DNA from: a virus
DNA: 28,890 nt
IMG/VR virus record: IMGVR_UViG_3300027736_002814
Coordinates: 1-28,890 of that record
Direction: 5' to 3' (one strand)
The notes under the pieces were generated by a model that ran no database searches, was not told the origin of the DNA, and saw nothing but the letters and a program-made list of their open reading frames with translations. This document shows, one piece after another, positions 11,639 through 19,936 of this stretch. The translations under genes were made by a program, and so were the position numbers. The stretch's first letter is position 1. Every line of letters starts with the position of its first letter.

Positions 11639-12228
11639 TGGGACTAAAACCTCTTATTGCGGGGATGAGCCAGGGTGGTAGTAGCGTTGCTACTGCTGCC
11701 CTGGATGGGACGTTAGTCACAAGTGCACAAACGTTGAGCGTTGCGCAGATCGGTCAAGTGCGCGCTAATCTACGTGAGTGGACACAATACCTTTCAGGGG
11801 ATCTGGTAAAAACAGCAGATACGGCATTAACCACAGTATTCACGCAAGCACTTGAGGTAGGACTATATCGTTTTAGTGGGATTTATAATCTTGATGTTAC
11901 TGCGGCAACGCCCGGCGCTCAGTTTAACTTTGCTTTTACGGGAAATACTATAAAAGCATTTACGTCTGTAAAACTTTATACCACAAACGATCTTGTCGGA
12001 GGAGGACTTACGGCGTTTCCCACGTCTTGGGGTGGAGTAAACCAAAATAAAACTATAGGTGCTAATTTTGGTCCTCCTACGGCTTTTTACATTCATCAAG
12101 CTAAACTTGAAGGTACCCTGAGTGTTATCCAAAGCGGAACGTTTACTGTAAAAGCAGCACAAAACACTGCTGCAAGTGTAACAACGTTTTTTGCAGGAAG
12201 TCAGATCACCCTTATTGGCATGCCTTAA
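11638..12228 (+). CDS. beta-rich probable virion protein (196 aa)
   Basis: ATG 11638 shares its A with the previous TAA. The N-terminal ~45 residues (ALDGTLVTSAQTLSVAQ then VRANLREW) are polar. The rest is a beta-rich region (GLYRFSGIYNLDVTA, FNFAFTGNT, VIQSGTFTVKAAQNTA) that reads like a single jelly-roll-type domain. The DNA from about 11850 to 12100 is visibly richer in A/T than the flanks. Likely an exposed virion protein; no family is recognised. Confidence 0.7.
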   Translation: MGLKPLIAGMSQGGSSVATAALDGTLVTSAQTLSVAQIGQVRANLREWTQYLSGDLVKTADTALTTVFTQALEVGLYRFSGIYNLDVTAATPGAQFNFAFTGNTIKAFTSVKLYTTNDLVGGGLTAFPTSWGGVNQNKTIGANFGPPTAFYIHQAKLEGTLSVIQSGTFTVKAAQNTAASVTTFFAGSQITLIGMP

Positions 12229-12241
12229 GGTATTATCAACC

Positions 12242-12448
12242 ATGCTTTACGACCAAATCATGGGCGACCTATGGCGTGGCGCCACTGGCATTGCCGGTTC
12301 TATGTTAGCCATAATTAGCACAACGCACGAAGAATTAGACGCATGGTTGCGCACAGCAGGGTTTGCCTTGGGTGCGCTTGTTGCACTAGCTTCGCTAGTA
12401 TCGTTATGTCAACGTATTTACAAAACACATAAAGGAGACAAAGAATGA
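12242..12448 (+). CDS. holin-like membrane protein (68 aa)
   Basis: The start is at ATG 12242 (MLYDQIMGDLWRG). Two hydrophobic segments are visible: residues ~13-26 (ATGIAGSMLAIIS) and ~37-56 (TAGFALGALVALASLVSL). A short charged loop (THEELDAW) lies between them, and the C-terminus is basic (KTHKGDKE). Size, two short membrane spans and a charged tail fit a small class II-type holin. It opens the lysis block and overlaps the next gene by ATGA. The first span is weak, so a single-span protein is possible. Confidence 0.62.
   Translation: MLYDQIMGDLWRGATGIAGSMLAIISTTHEELDAWLRTAGFALGALVALASLVSLCQRIYKTHKGDKE
12432..12437 (+). promoter_or_regulatory. Shine-Dalgarno before the 12445 start
   Basis: AAGGAG ends 7 nt before ATG 12445. 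It is one of the few canonical ribosome binding sites in the window. Confidence 0.75.
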
Positions 12449-12633
12449 ACACGAAAAACCTAGCTGGCTACGGCTCAATCGCAACCTCAACCCTCACCGC
12501 TCTTAGCGGTGCACCCTACGCCCTCGGCGACGTGGCAACGATCATCCCGCCCGCGTGGAAAGCGAAGCTGTTTGTGGTGAGCGCAATTGCCACGATGATT
12601 CTACGCTTGATCCGCGACCATCAATCCAAATGA
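12445..12633 (+). CDS. second small holin-like membrane protein (62 aa)
   Basis: The ATG at 12445 overlaps the previous stop and has a clear Shine-Dalgarno. The product has a hydrophobic stretch near the N-terminus (SIATSTLTALSGAPYALG, weak) and a clear one at residues ~42-54 (LFVVSAIATMILRL), with a basic C-terminus (RDHQSK). It may be a second holin, an antiholin or a membrane partner of the first. The assignment rests on size, hydrophobicity and position in the lysis block. Confidence 0.58.
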   Translation: MNTKNLAGYGSIATSTLTALSGAPYALGDVATIIPPAWKAKLFVVSAIATMILRLIRDHQSK

Positions 12634-12645
12634 AAGCCCACTCAA

Positions 12646-12813
12646 ATGAAAGCCATTATTCTGCACGTCTTTTCGCTTATTATAGCGATTTTGATTCCTT
12701 CGTGTGCTGTGGACTACACTTTTAAAAACGGCGGTAAGCTACGCTTTGAAACCACCCAGGATTCTATTGAAGCGTTACGAACCTTAGAGCAAGGTCACGG
12801 ATACCTTAAATGA
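12646..12813 (+). CDS. small lipoprotein with lipobox, spanin-like (55 aa)
   Basis: ATG 12646 opens a 55-residue ORF with a typical lipoprotein signal: basic start (MKA), hydrophobic core (IILHVFSLIIAILI) and lipobox IPSC with Cys20. The mature part is only 36 residues (CAVDYTFKNGG...). A small outer-membrane lipoprotein inside a lysis block is the hallmark of an outer spanin subunit (Rz1-like), although no matching inner spanin with a coiled coil is apparent. Its TGA overlaps the next ATG (ATGA). ATGAAAGCC also occurs 16 nt upstream in another frame and is not used. Confidence 0.65.
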   Translation: MKAIILHVFSLIIAILIPSCAVDYTFKNGGKLRFETTQDSIEALRTLEQGHGYLK

Positions 12814-13193
12814 ACGTACTTGCCTCATCTTTTGCTGATCCCGCTGACGTTGCTGCGTTTAAACGTTGCAAGATCCAAGGCAAATCCGACATGGAATGCT
12901 TTAAAGTCGGCGACAACGGCATTGGCAAATGGGGGCATGACACAGCACAGGAGCATACGCCAATGTGCGCGCTTCCGCGCGATGTGTGGAAAAAAGCGGG
13001 TAAGACGGGCGGGGCTAAAGTCCGGGTGTGGCGCGATGCGCGAAGCGTAATCGGCATTCTTGGAGACACCTTACCACTCACGGCAAACATTAAAAACGGC
13101 GTAGGCATTGACCTCAATCCAGCGTTTGCTAAAGCACTTGGCTTTAAACCTCCTTTTCTCACCCCGGTAAACTGGGAATGGTATGTCGAATGA
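12810..13193 (+). CDS. RlpA/barwin-like double-psi barrel protein, candidate lysis enzyme (127 aa)
   Basis: This is a 127-residue protein coupled to the lipoprotein (ATGA) and overlapping the large terminase start by 11 nt. The C-terminal half (KVRVWRDARSVIGILGDTLP, then GVGIDLNPAFAKALGF) follows the pattern of RlpA-type double-psi beta-barrels (VRVT..NGRSVVVRVNDRGP...IDLS.AAA..LG), in which the Asp after the strand is catalytic in lytic transglycosylases. The N-terminus (ASSFADPADVAAF, GDNGIGKWGHDT) would be the first barrel part. With holin-like genes upstream, it is the best endolysin candidate in the window. No signal peptide is seen. The equivalence of residues is inferred by eye. Confidence 0.5.
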   Translation: MNVLASSFADPADVAAFKRCKIQGKSDMECFKVGDNGIGKWGHDTAQEHTPMCALPRDVWKKAGKTGGAKVRVWRDARSVIGILGDTLPLTANIKNGVGIDLNPAFAKALGFKPPFLTPVNWEWYVE

Positions 13194-14730
13194 ACTTCTC
13201 CTAGCGCGGCGTGAGTTGGCTTTAGAACAGCGCCGTGTAGCGTTGCTTCAAGAAAATCAGATCGTATTTTATGCGCCGCACCCTAAACAAAAAGCCTTTC
13301 ATTCAGCTGCACATTTCCACTATCGTTATGCACGGACAGGAAATCGCTTTGGTAAAAGCGAGATGGGTGCTGCCGAGGACATTGCGTTCGCGTTGGGGTA
13401 CCGCCCGTGGATCAACAAGAAAGACCCAGATTGTTTTAAAGGAATCCCGGCACACCCCACCAAAGGACTGATTGTCACCACCGACTGGGACAAATCAACC
13501 GAAGTATTTACCTCACAGGAAGCAGGGATCAATCAGGGTAAGTTGTTCAAATACATTCCGGTGAGTGCCCTTATCGGGCATACGCGCAACCACTCCGGTG
13601 CAATCGATTGTGTGCGCATACGCCATATCAACGGCGGCGTGAGCGTGATTCATCTCGACACTGTAAAAAGTTTTAAGCAAAACCCTTTAGGTCAAGAATC
13701 GTCCGCATGGGACTGGGCACACTTTGATGAGCCGATTCCCGAGGCAATGTATAAAGCCATTGTCCGTGGTATGATCGATCGGGATGGACGTGTATGGTTT
13801 ACCTGTACGCCTTTAACCGAGCCGTGGGTTGACGAAAAGTTTATCCCGGACCTTGAGAATCAATCGCACGAGGAACTCAACTTTTCGCATGGTGATTTCT
13901 GGATGATGACGGGATCGACGTATGACAACCCGCACAACACACGTGAGTCTATTGATCGTGTCATGTCGCAGTACACCGAAGAAGAACGCGAGACTCGACT
14001 CACGGGTATTCCCCGTGCGTACTCCGGGTTGGTCTTTAAAGAGTTCGACTGGAACCAACATGTACTGCAAGATCCTCCCAAGGGTTGGGTCGACTGGAAC
14101 ACTCCGCCAGAAGACTACTGCATACGCTACGCAATCGACTACCATTTCAAAAAGAACGACGCGGTGCTTTTTCTTGCCACATCGCCACAAGAAATTACTT
14201 ACGTATACGCAGAGCTATGGCAGCAAATGTTGCTCGAAGAGGAAGTGCGCGAGATTAAAATCGTGCTTCAAGGACACATCCCACAGCCCGGGATTGTAGA
14301 TCCTTTAGCCTCAACGCCAAACAAACTTACCGAAACCACTGCAATGGATGAGTACCGCAGGCTTGGCTTAGCGGTAAACCCAGCTACCAAAGATCCAGTC
14401 AATGGTATTCGTGCGGTTAAAGCCACGCTTAAAGCACGCGATAAACACAAAAACCCAGTCATCTTTTTCAATCCTGCGTTGCGCCGTACACTCTACGAAA
14501 TCTCTCGGGGTTTTGCGTGGGACGAAACAGAAAATCGCCCGATCAAAAAAAACGACGATATGATGGAGTGTTTGCACCGGCTATGCTTGCAAGGGCTTAC
14601 ATATATTGAACCCGCAGGTGATGGCGATTACGCTATTATTGCACCCCGCGACTTTGACGATATTGCACTAGAACTTCCAGACGACCAACCACAACAACGC
14701 AGTTTTAAAACTCTTCGATACAGAATATGA
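13183..14730 (+). CDS. terL: large terminase subunit
   Basis: This 515-residue protein has the full set of large terminase features: an adenine-binding-like PHPKQKAFH (32-40), Walker A GNRFGKS (53-59), Walker B WDWAHFDE (176-183), and coupling motif III WFTCTPLTE (205-213). It also has an RNase H-like nuclease domain with Asp319 (RYAIDYH), probable Asp373 (GIVDP) and Asp458/Asp459 (KKNDDMMECLHRL). It drives ATP-dependent DNA packaging into proheads through the portal and cuts the DNA. The ATG at 13183 overlaps the lysis gene by 11 nt, and the stop overlaps the next ATG. No frameshift or missing motif. Confidence 0.97.
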   Translation: MSNELLLARRELALEQRRVALLQENQIVFYAPHPKQKAFHSAAHFHYRYARTGNRFGKSEMGAAEDIAFALGYRPWINKKDPDCFKGIPAHPTKGLIVTTDWDKSTEVFTSQEAGINQGKLFKYIPVSALIGHTRNHSGAIDCVRIRHINGGVSVIHLDTVKSFKQNPLGQESSAWDWAHFDEPIPEAMYKAIVRGMIDRDGRVWFTCTPLTEPWVDEKFIPDLENQSHEELNFSHGDFWMMTGSTYDNPHNTRESIDRVMSQYTEEERETRLTGIPRAYSGLVFKEFDWNQHVLQDPPKGWVDWNTPPEDYCIRYAIDYHFKKNDAVLFLATSPQEITYVYAELWQQMLLEEEVREIKIVLQGHIPQPGIVDPLASTPNKLTETTAMDEYRRLGLAVNPATKDPVNGIRAVKATLKARDKHKNPVIFFNPALRRTLYEISRGFAWDETENRPIKKNDDMMECLHRLCLQGLTYIEPAGDGDYAIIAPRDFDDIALELPDDQPQQRSFKTLRYRI

Positions 14731-14921
14731 ACCCACAAATGTCTCCCGAAATGATGCAGTCTTTAATGGCTGCTGAAGGTGGTGAAGCTCCAGGCACAGA
14801 AGCCATGATGCCACCAGCGGGCAAGCCCGCAGGTAAGCCTCCGGGCAAACCCGCAGGCAAACCAAAAAGCAAACCAAAAGGCAAAGCTCCAGCTAAAGGC
14901 TATAAACCAAACTGGAAGTAA
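14727..14921 (+). CDS. small basic Pro/Gly/Lys-repeat protein (64 aa)
   Basis: Coupled to the terminase stop by ATGA. The N-terminal ~28 residues are Met/Glu-rich (MNPQMSPEMMQSLMAAEGGE). The rest is a degenerate G-K-P repeat (GKPAGKPPGKPAGKPKSKPK) ending in GYKPNWK. The tail is strongly basic and unstructured, suited to DNA or acidic protein binding. Its place between terminase and portal suggests a packaging or head accessory role, which is inference only. Palindrome copy 4 begins inside its last codons. Confidence 0.65.
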   Translation: MNPQMSPEMMQSLMAAEGGEAPGTEAMMPPAGKPAGKPPGKPAGKPKSKPKGKAPAKGYKPNWK

Positions 14922-14943
14922 TGTCCAAATTTTAGGACAATAC
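14918..14943. repeat. dispersed palindrome, copy 4 (portal start)
   Basis: The left arm GTAATGTCC (14918-14926) has one mismatch; the right arm GGACAATAC (14935-14943) is perfect; the 8-nt spacing is kept. The right arm ends 1 nt before the portal ATG, so its AGGA lies at Shine-Dalgarno distance and could be masked by pairing with the left arm. Confidence 0.8.
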
Positions 14944-14944
14944 C

Positions 14945-16870
14945 ATGGGATTCGATAACTTCAAAGAAGCTTTAAAGGATACTGCATCTCCGGAACACGG
15001 AGCAATGCTGAAGCATGTCTTGGATTTGGTAAGTATCTCACGGAAACAAATGGCGCAGTGCTATACCCAATGGGATAAGCACGATGAAACTTTTCGCTCA
15101 CGGCGGAAAACAGACAAAGAAGATCGTGCGGCAGACTCCAAGGGACAGCCGAAGAAACTGGTAGTGCCGTTGACGTTCTCCCAATGCATGACGTTTGTGG
15201 CGTTTAACGTGATGACGCTGACGCAGAACAAACGCTTCTATACGCTCGAACCCACGGGTGTTGAGGACAATCCGCTACGCGAACCCATGGAGTTGATCCT
15301 TGAACGGGATCTTAGAAAAAACACATGGCAAGCATTTCTTGTACAATTCTTCTTGGACATTGCACGTTTCTCTATCGGATGTGCGGAGGTGTGTTATAAA
15401 GAAGACTATCGCTGGATGCGAATGGAAAAGACCGAAGATATTGTCGGCGCTTTTGGTGAGACGACGCAGGAAACCAGCATGCCGTTTGAAAAGGTGCCTG
15501 TGTTTGTGGGTAATCGTGTCATTCCTATTTCACCTTATCGCTTTTTTCCTGATACGCGTTTGCCATTGACCCGCTATCAAGAAGGTGAGTTTTGTGGTTC
15601 GGAAGACATGTACTCTATGGCAAGTTTGCGAGGTGACACGGAGTTGTTTAATCTGAGCAAAATCCCCAAATACTTGGAGAAGGAATATGCGGTGCGTAAG
15701 GTTAACAGCCGTATTGTAGAGATGGACGTACGGATGGAACGAGATAGTTCTAGTGCGGGAAGCATCAGTGAGCCGGGTGGTATGGTTAAATCGGGTCCGG
15801 TGTGTGTTACAAAAATGGTATGTGACATCATTCCAAAGAACTTTGGTGGAGACAATAAGGAACTCGGACGTTTGGGCAAAGAGCCGTTTCCAATTCGTTA
15901 TCTCGTGTGGATTGCAAATGACAAAACCATCATCCGCTTCGAGGAAGCGTATTACCTGCATTGCAAGTTTCCTTATATTTTAAGTCAATTCCTGCCCGAT
16001 CAGCACCAGATTATAAATGAAAGTTTAGCTGATGTCTGTGCACAATTGACTTCCCTTATCACGTGGAAGCTTAACGCTCACATCACGTCACAGAAAAATA
16101 GCGTGGAATCCAAATGGATTGTAGATCCTGCAGGGATTGACGTGAAAAGTTTGGAGTCACGTTCGCCTTATATTTATCTGCGTAAGAACGCGTCGCAGAC
16201 CGGCGTGGATCGGTACATTAAACAATTCTCTACGCAAGATGTCACGGCTGGCGTGATGAACGACACGGCTGCGCTGAAAGAATTGCTTGAAGGTATCACT
16301 GGGTACAGCGGAATGCTTCAAGGTCAGTTCTCTTCAGGACGACGGGATGCAACTCAGTCACGTGCGGTGGTTCAAGGCGCAAGTGCACGGGGTAAAACTA
16401 CGCTTGGTAGTATCTGGGATACAGGATTTGAAATGCTCGGTAAGCAACTTATTGCAAACAATCGTCAGGAGATGGACTTTGAAACGTTCTCCCGGGTCCT
16501 CGGTACGCAGTGGAAATCGACATCGGTTAATCCCGATACGGGTGCGCCGTTCACCTTGGACGAGATGTTTACGCTGTTCAAAGCCGATCCTATCACCATT
16601 GCCACGTCCGAAGACTTCTTTGTATTCGATGGGTCAAATCCTTCCGAGAACGCCTTTTTGGCACAAAGCATGCAAGAGATCTTACTCTCTATCATGCAAA
16701 ACCCAGAGGTGGCACAGATTCTAGGCTACGGCGCACCACAAATTCAAGCACTTTTCAACGAGATATACACTTTGCGTGGGGTAACCCCAGCTCGACTCCC
16801 CACGCCAACACCAATGCAGCCTCCACAACCTGGCTTACCCCCAGAGGGTGCTGCGCAACCAGCAATGTAA
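14945..16870 (+). CDS. portal protein
   Basis: This 641-residue protein follows the large terminase and precedes scaffold and capsid genes. The N-terminus (RKQMAQCYTQWDKHDETFRS, then RRKTDKEDRAA) and the following segments (MTLTQNKRFYTLEPTG, LILERDLRKNTWQAFL) match the pattern of podovirus-type portal proteins (helical clip/stem, long alpha region). The C-terminus is Pro/Gln-rich (PTPTPMQPPQPGLPPEGAA). It forms the dodecameric vertex through which DNA enters and leaves. Size is within the usual range for short-tailed phages. The ATG at 14945 is directly behind palindrome copy 4, which probably controls its translation. Confidence 0.9.
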   Translation: MGFDNFKEALKDTASPEHGAMLKHVLDLVSISRKQMAQCYTQWDKHDETFRSRRKTDKEDRAADSKGQPKKLVVPLTFSQCMTFVAFNVMTLTQNKRFYTLEPTGVEDNPLREPMELILERDLRKNTWQAFLVQFFLDIARFSIGCAEVCYKEDYRWMRMEKTEDIVGAFGETTQETSMPFEKVPVFVGNRVIPISPYRFFPDTRLPLTRYQEGEFCGSEDMYSMASLRGDTELFNLSKIPKYLEKEYAVRKVNSRIVEMDVRMERDSSSAGSISEPGGMVKSGPVCVTKMVCDIIPKNFGGDNKELGRLGKEPFPIRYLVWIANDKTIIRFEEAYYLHCKFPYILSQFLPDQHQIINESLADVCAQLTSLITWKLNAHITSQKNSVESKWIVDPAGIDVKSLESRSPYIYLRKNASQTGVDRYIKQFSTQDVTAGVMNDTAALKELLEGITGYSGMLQGQFSSGRRDATQSRAVVQGASARGKTTLGSIWDTGFEMLGKQLIANNRQEMDFETFSRVLGTQWKSTSVNPDTGAPFTLDEMFTLFKADPITIATSEDFFVFDGSNPSENAFLAQSMQEILLSIMQNPEVAQILGYGAPQIQALFNEIYTLRGVTPARLPTPTPMQPPQPGLPPEGAAQPAM

Positions 16871-17137
16871 ATGGACCAAGACGAACAAGCACGATTACAA
16901 AGCGCGAAACGCGAGATCGAAGGATATTTAAACCATCCTTTCACCAAGCGTATCCTGCAAGACAACCTAGAAGAACAAGAAGGATTTATTAAACTTATCT
17001 GTAATGAACCCGTTACGGATATTCAACGATTCTTTGCACACTTCGAGGCTGTTGGACATCTTCGTGGTTTACGCCGTGCCCATTCGCTATTGCAGGATAA
17101 TTTGGATGCAATTCAAGACGAGCTAAAAGAACCCTAA
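16871..17137 (+). CDS. small helical protein after portal (88 aa)
   Basis: The ATG follows the portal stop with no gap. All of the protein is predicted helical and charged (RLQSAKREIEGYLNHPF, EEQEGFIKLICNEPV, LRRAHSLLQDNLDAIQDELK). Similar small helical ORFs often lie between portal and scaffold in podovirus operons, with no known role. It may be a head accessory protein. No family is recognised. Confidence 0.75.
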   Translation: MDQDEQARLQSAKREIEGYLNHPFTKRILQDNLEEQEGFIKLICNEPVTDIQRFFAHFEAVGHLRGLRRAHSLLQDNLDAIQDELKEP

Positions 17138-17141
17138 AAGT

Positions 17142-17909
17142 ATGCAAGATGAACCTGATGACGAGTTTGATGATTTTGATGACGTTTCTACGGGAGCGGA
17201 GCCAGCGGTCAATCAACACGATGAACTGAAAACCGCTATGGCGGAGTTGGCTGGAGCTGTGCGTAGCACAATCAAGCCCGAGCCAGCCCAACAACAACAA
17301 GGTCTTACCGACGACGAAAAGGCTGAGTTCTGGGCTGTGTATAACCCAGAAAAACATGACCCAAAGTTCTTGCAAAAGTTCTTTCGGATGTCAGAAGACA
17401 TGGACACCGAGCAGTTAGCGGAGGTTCGTGCACTGTTCTCTAACCTTCAAGAAGGCTTGGTAAAACAATCCGTTACAAGTGCACGTAATCTCATGCAGGT
17501 GGAGCTTCAACGGCTTCGCGAAGAGTTTGCACCTGCTCGGGACTATGCGTCTCAGGCTGCTGCAGAAGGCACACGTAACCGTTTCTACTCCACTTACGAA
17601 GCCCTTGGCGAAAAGAATGCCAGTGGCGGGTTGCGGTATCAAAAAATCATCGACGCGACCGCTAGACAGCTAGCCTCGCAGACTTTTGACAGCGAAGCAC
17701 ATTACTTTAAGGCACTTGCTGATGGTGCCGCCGAAGCAATCCAGGGCGTTTTGCCCGAGTTTGACCTAGGTGCCGGTAGACGACGAACAACTGGGACAAC
17801 GCCACGACTACCACGCACCAGCGTAGGCGGTACGGGCGGTACTAGTGGAGGAAAGCAGGCTGCATTGTCCATTAAGGGTGATGCTACCGACGAGTTTCTT
17901 AACGATTAA
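17142..17909 (+). CDS. probable scaffold protein
   Basis: This is a 255-residue protein directly upstream of the capsid gene. The N-terminus is very acidic (DEPDDEFDDFDD), the middle is helical and charged (AEVRALFSNLQEGLVKQS, LMQVELQRLREEFAPARDY), and the C-terminus is Gly/Thr-rich with a few basic residues (GAGRRRTTGTTPR) ending in an acidic FLND. Acidic disordered start, long helices and a basic C-terminal region are the usual features of podovirus scaffolds that template the prohead. No sequence motif is diagnostic; the call rests on composition and position. Confidence 0.68.
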   Translation: MQDEPDDEFDDFDDVSTGAEPAVNQHDELKTAMAELAGAVRSTIKPEPAQQQQGLTDDEKAEFWAVYNPEKHDPKFLQKFFRMSEDMDTEQLAEVRALFSNLQEGLVKQSVTSARNLMQVELQRLREEFAPARDYASQAAAEGTRNRFYSTYEALGEKNASGGLRYQKIIDATARQLASQTFDSEAHYFKALADGAAEAIQGVLPEFDLGAGRRRTTGTTPRLPRTSVGGTGGTSGGKQAALSIKGDATDEFLND

Positions 17910-17912
17910 CTC

Positions 17913-17937
17913 GAGGACATCCTGTCCGTCTTTTCTT
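17913..17937 (+). terminator. weak terminator-like hairpin before the capsid gene
   Basis: GGACA-TCC-TGTCC (17915-17927) is followed by GTCTTTTCTT. The stem is only 5 bp, so partial attenuation is the most that can be argued. The rest of the gap to 17975 ends in an A-rich leader. Confidence 0.3.
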
Positions 17938-17974
17938 CAGCCGCTAGACTAGCCAACAATTAGAAAACAAATAT

Positions 17975-19321
17975 ATGGCATTTGGAATGTACTCCACGGA
18001 TAACACGGTAGGAAACCGTTCACTTAAATCACGCCGGAAAATCTTCTGGCAATACCCATCTGGGGCTGCGCCTCTCATGGGATTGCTGTCGTATCTTCCC
18101 TCCGAAGACACCGATAAGGTGGAATTCGGTCAGTTTGAGCGCCGCTTTCCTACGCAAAAAACCACCACGGTAGCATCGGGCACTAAACCATTCCAAAACG
18201 GGGATGGTAGTGATTTTGCAACTACGTCAACCATGAATGCTAATGTTGAGTACATTGTAAATGTGCTTTCTACGGCAGAATTCAAACCGACGCATGTGCT
18301 TGAATTGCGTGAAATTGCTATTACAGCAGGAACTACCTCGATCAAAGGTACGGTTACTGCGGTAAACGCAAACGCTCTCCAGATCACTTTCCGTCCGTAT
18401 TCAACCATTGTGTCTGTTCTAAACACTACCTCTTCTAACAACGGCAAGTCCGCTGTTATTATCGGTACGGCTAACCCCGAAGGTGGACGGTCTGGCAGTG
18501 GTATCACGGTTGCTCCGATCAACCCAACCAACTACACCCAGATCTTCCGGGCTGCGTTCGCGATTTCGCGTACAGCACTCAAGGGTGGTTTGGATTATGA
18601 CAAGTCTGGACCTTACAAAACCTTGCGTTTTGAAAACGGTCTGCGCTACATGATGGAAATGGAGAAAGCCGCGATCTTTGGTCAGAAACACACGGTGAAT
18701 GTGACTGATCCAGACACCGGTGAGTCCATGCCTGAAACCAAGACGGGCGGAGTGATCTATCACCTCGAACAATGGGAAGCGGCAAACAGCATCTACCGTG
18801 GCGGTACGGGCGCTGCGCCTGTAACGTCCAACGCCGACAACGACAAACGCATCATTGATGTGGGTGGAAGTCTGACTAAGTCTGACCTCAACACCTATCT
18901 GTCGCGTCTGTTCAAAAAGACCAACGACAAATCGTACGAAAAACTCTGCCTCTGCGGTGGTAAGTTCCTCGAAACGATCAACACGTTGTATGATCGCCAA
19001 GTGGTTAAGAATGTTATGCTCGAAGAGAAGAGCACTAACGCGAAGTTTATCGTGCATTCGCTCGAAACGCTTCGTGGTACTGTGCATTTCAAGACGCATC
19101 CTATTCTCGACAACGACACCGACACCGACGACTGGGGTCTCTTCATGGATCTCGGGAACATCTCGTGGCGTCCGCTCACTGATTCCGACACTACGTTCCT
19201 CAAAGGACGTCAGGAGACGGATCGCGATGGGCGTAAAGACGAGTGGATCGGCGAAGGCGGGTTGCAGTGCCTCTTCCCCGAGTCGCACATGCTCATCCAA
19301 AACGCTACTGTTGCTGGCTAA
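17975..19321 (+). CDS. major capsid protein
   Basis: This is a 448-residue protein in the capsid position after portal and scaffold, with its own A-rich leader (GAAAACAAATAT). The N-terminal part (IFWQYPSGAAPLMGLLSYLP, then EFGQFERRFPTQKT) has the hallmark P-L-x-x-L-P arrangement seen in capsid families of the SU10/DUF5309 type, which have the HK97 fold. The middle (FRAAFAISRTALKGG, then LRYMMEMEKAAIFGQKH) resembles the long spine helix. The last third is beta-rich and ends with a strand near TLRGTVHFKTHP. Family membership is by pattern recognition only. A 305-codon open frame on the opposite strand covers it and is rejected as a shadow. Confidence 0.82.
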   Translation: MAFGMYSTDNTVGNRSLKSRRKIFWQYPSGAAPLMGLLSYLPSEDTDKVEFGQFERRFPTQKTTTVASGTKPFQNGDGSDFATTSTMNANVEYIVNVLSTAEFKPTHVLELREIAITAGTTSIKGTVTAVNANALQITFRPYSTIVSVLNTTSSNNGKSAVIIGTANPEGGRSGSGITVAPINPTNYTQIFRAAFAISRTALKGGLDYDKSGPYKTLRFENGLRYMMEMEKAAIFGQKHTVNVTDPDTGESMPETKTGGVIYHLEQWEAANSIYRGGTGAAPVTSNADNDKRIIDVGGSLTKSDLNTYLSRLFKKTNDKSYEKLCLCGGKFLETINTLYDRQVVKNVMLEEKSTNAKFIVHSLETLRGTVHFKTHPILDNDTDTDDWGLFMDLGNISWRPLTDSDTTFLKGRQETDRDGRKDEWIGEGGLQCLFPESHMLIQNATVAG

Positions 19322-19326
19322 ACCAT

Positions 19327-19671
19327 ATGGGTGCACTTACCACTAACAAAGAGGCTGTTGCCGCAGGTTTTGTTTTTAACGAAATCTACTACAACAATGA
19401 CCTGGGACGTCGGTTGAAATGTATGGATGTTACCATTCCTGCCACTTATGGTGGTTTGACAAACACCATTGCAGCTGGTTGTTTTGGTATGACCGCTATT
19501 ACGGAAGCTGTAAATGCGCGTACTTCGGCTAATGATGCATTCCTTGCCGGACCATCGTTTGATCAGAAAACGTTGTATTTCTACGACATTAGTACTGTCG
19601 GAGATTCAACCCGCGATGCGCCAACCGACACCACCGCCGCCACACGCCTCGTTGTGCGAGGCAAAGAATAA
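19327..19671 (+). CDS. probable head decoration/virion protein (114 aa)
   Basis: Starts at ATG 19327, 5 nt after the capsid stop (MGALTTNKEAVAAG). It is beta-rich with many Thr/Ala (CMDVTIPATYGGLTNTIAAG, then KTLYFYDISTVGD) and has no membrane or catalytic feature. Small beta proteins right behind the capsid gene are commonly decoration or stabilising proteins. No family is recognised. Confidence 0.68.
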   Translation: MGALTTNKEAVAAGFVFNEIYYNNDLGRRLKCMDVTIPATYGGLTNTIAAGCFGMTAITEAVNARTSANDAFLAGPSFDQKTLYFYDISTVGDSTRDAPTDTTAATRLVVRGKE

Positions 19672-19685
19672 CCCTAAACATTAGA

Positions 19686-19691
19686 AAGGAG
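19686..19691 (+). promoter_or_regulatory. Shine-Dalgarno before the 19700 start
   Basis: AAGGAG lies 8 nt before ATG 19700. With the site at 12432 it shows that the translation system can use anti-SD pairing although most starts do not. Confidence 0.75.
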
Positions 19692-19699
19692 AAACAAAA

Positions 19700-19879
19700 A
19701 TGAACGTACCAAATCTACGCGATCCCGACTTCGTCAAAGAGCCTAAACACGTTGACGACACCAAGATGTTGAACACGACTGCCGATGAGTCTGTCAACAT
19801 GAACGAATCGAACGACAACAAGGAACACGTTACGACCCACCCAAGCTTCGGTCCGCTTGGTGCCAAAGGACGCAACTAG
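19700..19879 (+). CDS. small acidic hydrophilic protein (59 aa)
   Basis: The ATG at 19700 with a strong Shine-Dalgarno opens a 59-residue ORF (MNVPNLRDPDFVKEPKHVDD...). The product is rich in Asp, Asn, Thr and Lys, with a conserved-looking end (THPSFGPLGAKGRN), and is probably disordered. It lies between the decoration-like and adaptor genes. Function unknown. The next 57 nt hold no convincing gene. Confidence 0.66.
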   Translation: MNVPNLRDPDFVKEPKHVDDTKMLNTTADESVNMNESNDNKEHVTTHPSFGPLGAKGRN

Positions 19880-19936
19880 TGCAATGGATGCTGGCTCTCC
19901 GTAAACCAGCAATTTTTCCTACTTCTCTCACCATCA

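Noticed and set aside
18419-19336. 305-codon open frame on the minus strand opposite the capsid gene
   Set aside because: It is a mirror of the coding frame of a clear capsid gene; composition (Arg/His/Val-rich without domain pattern) and position are those of a shadow ORF.
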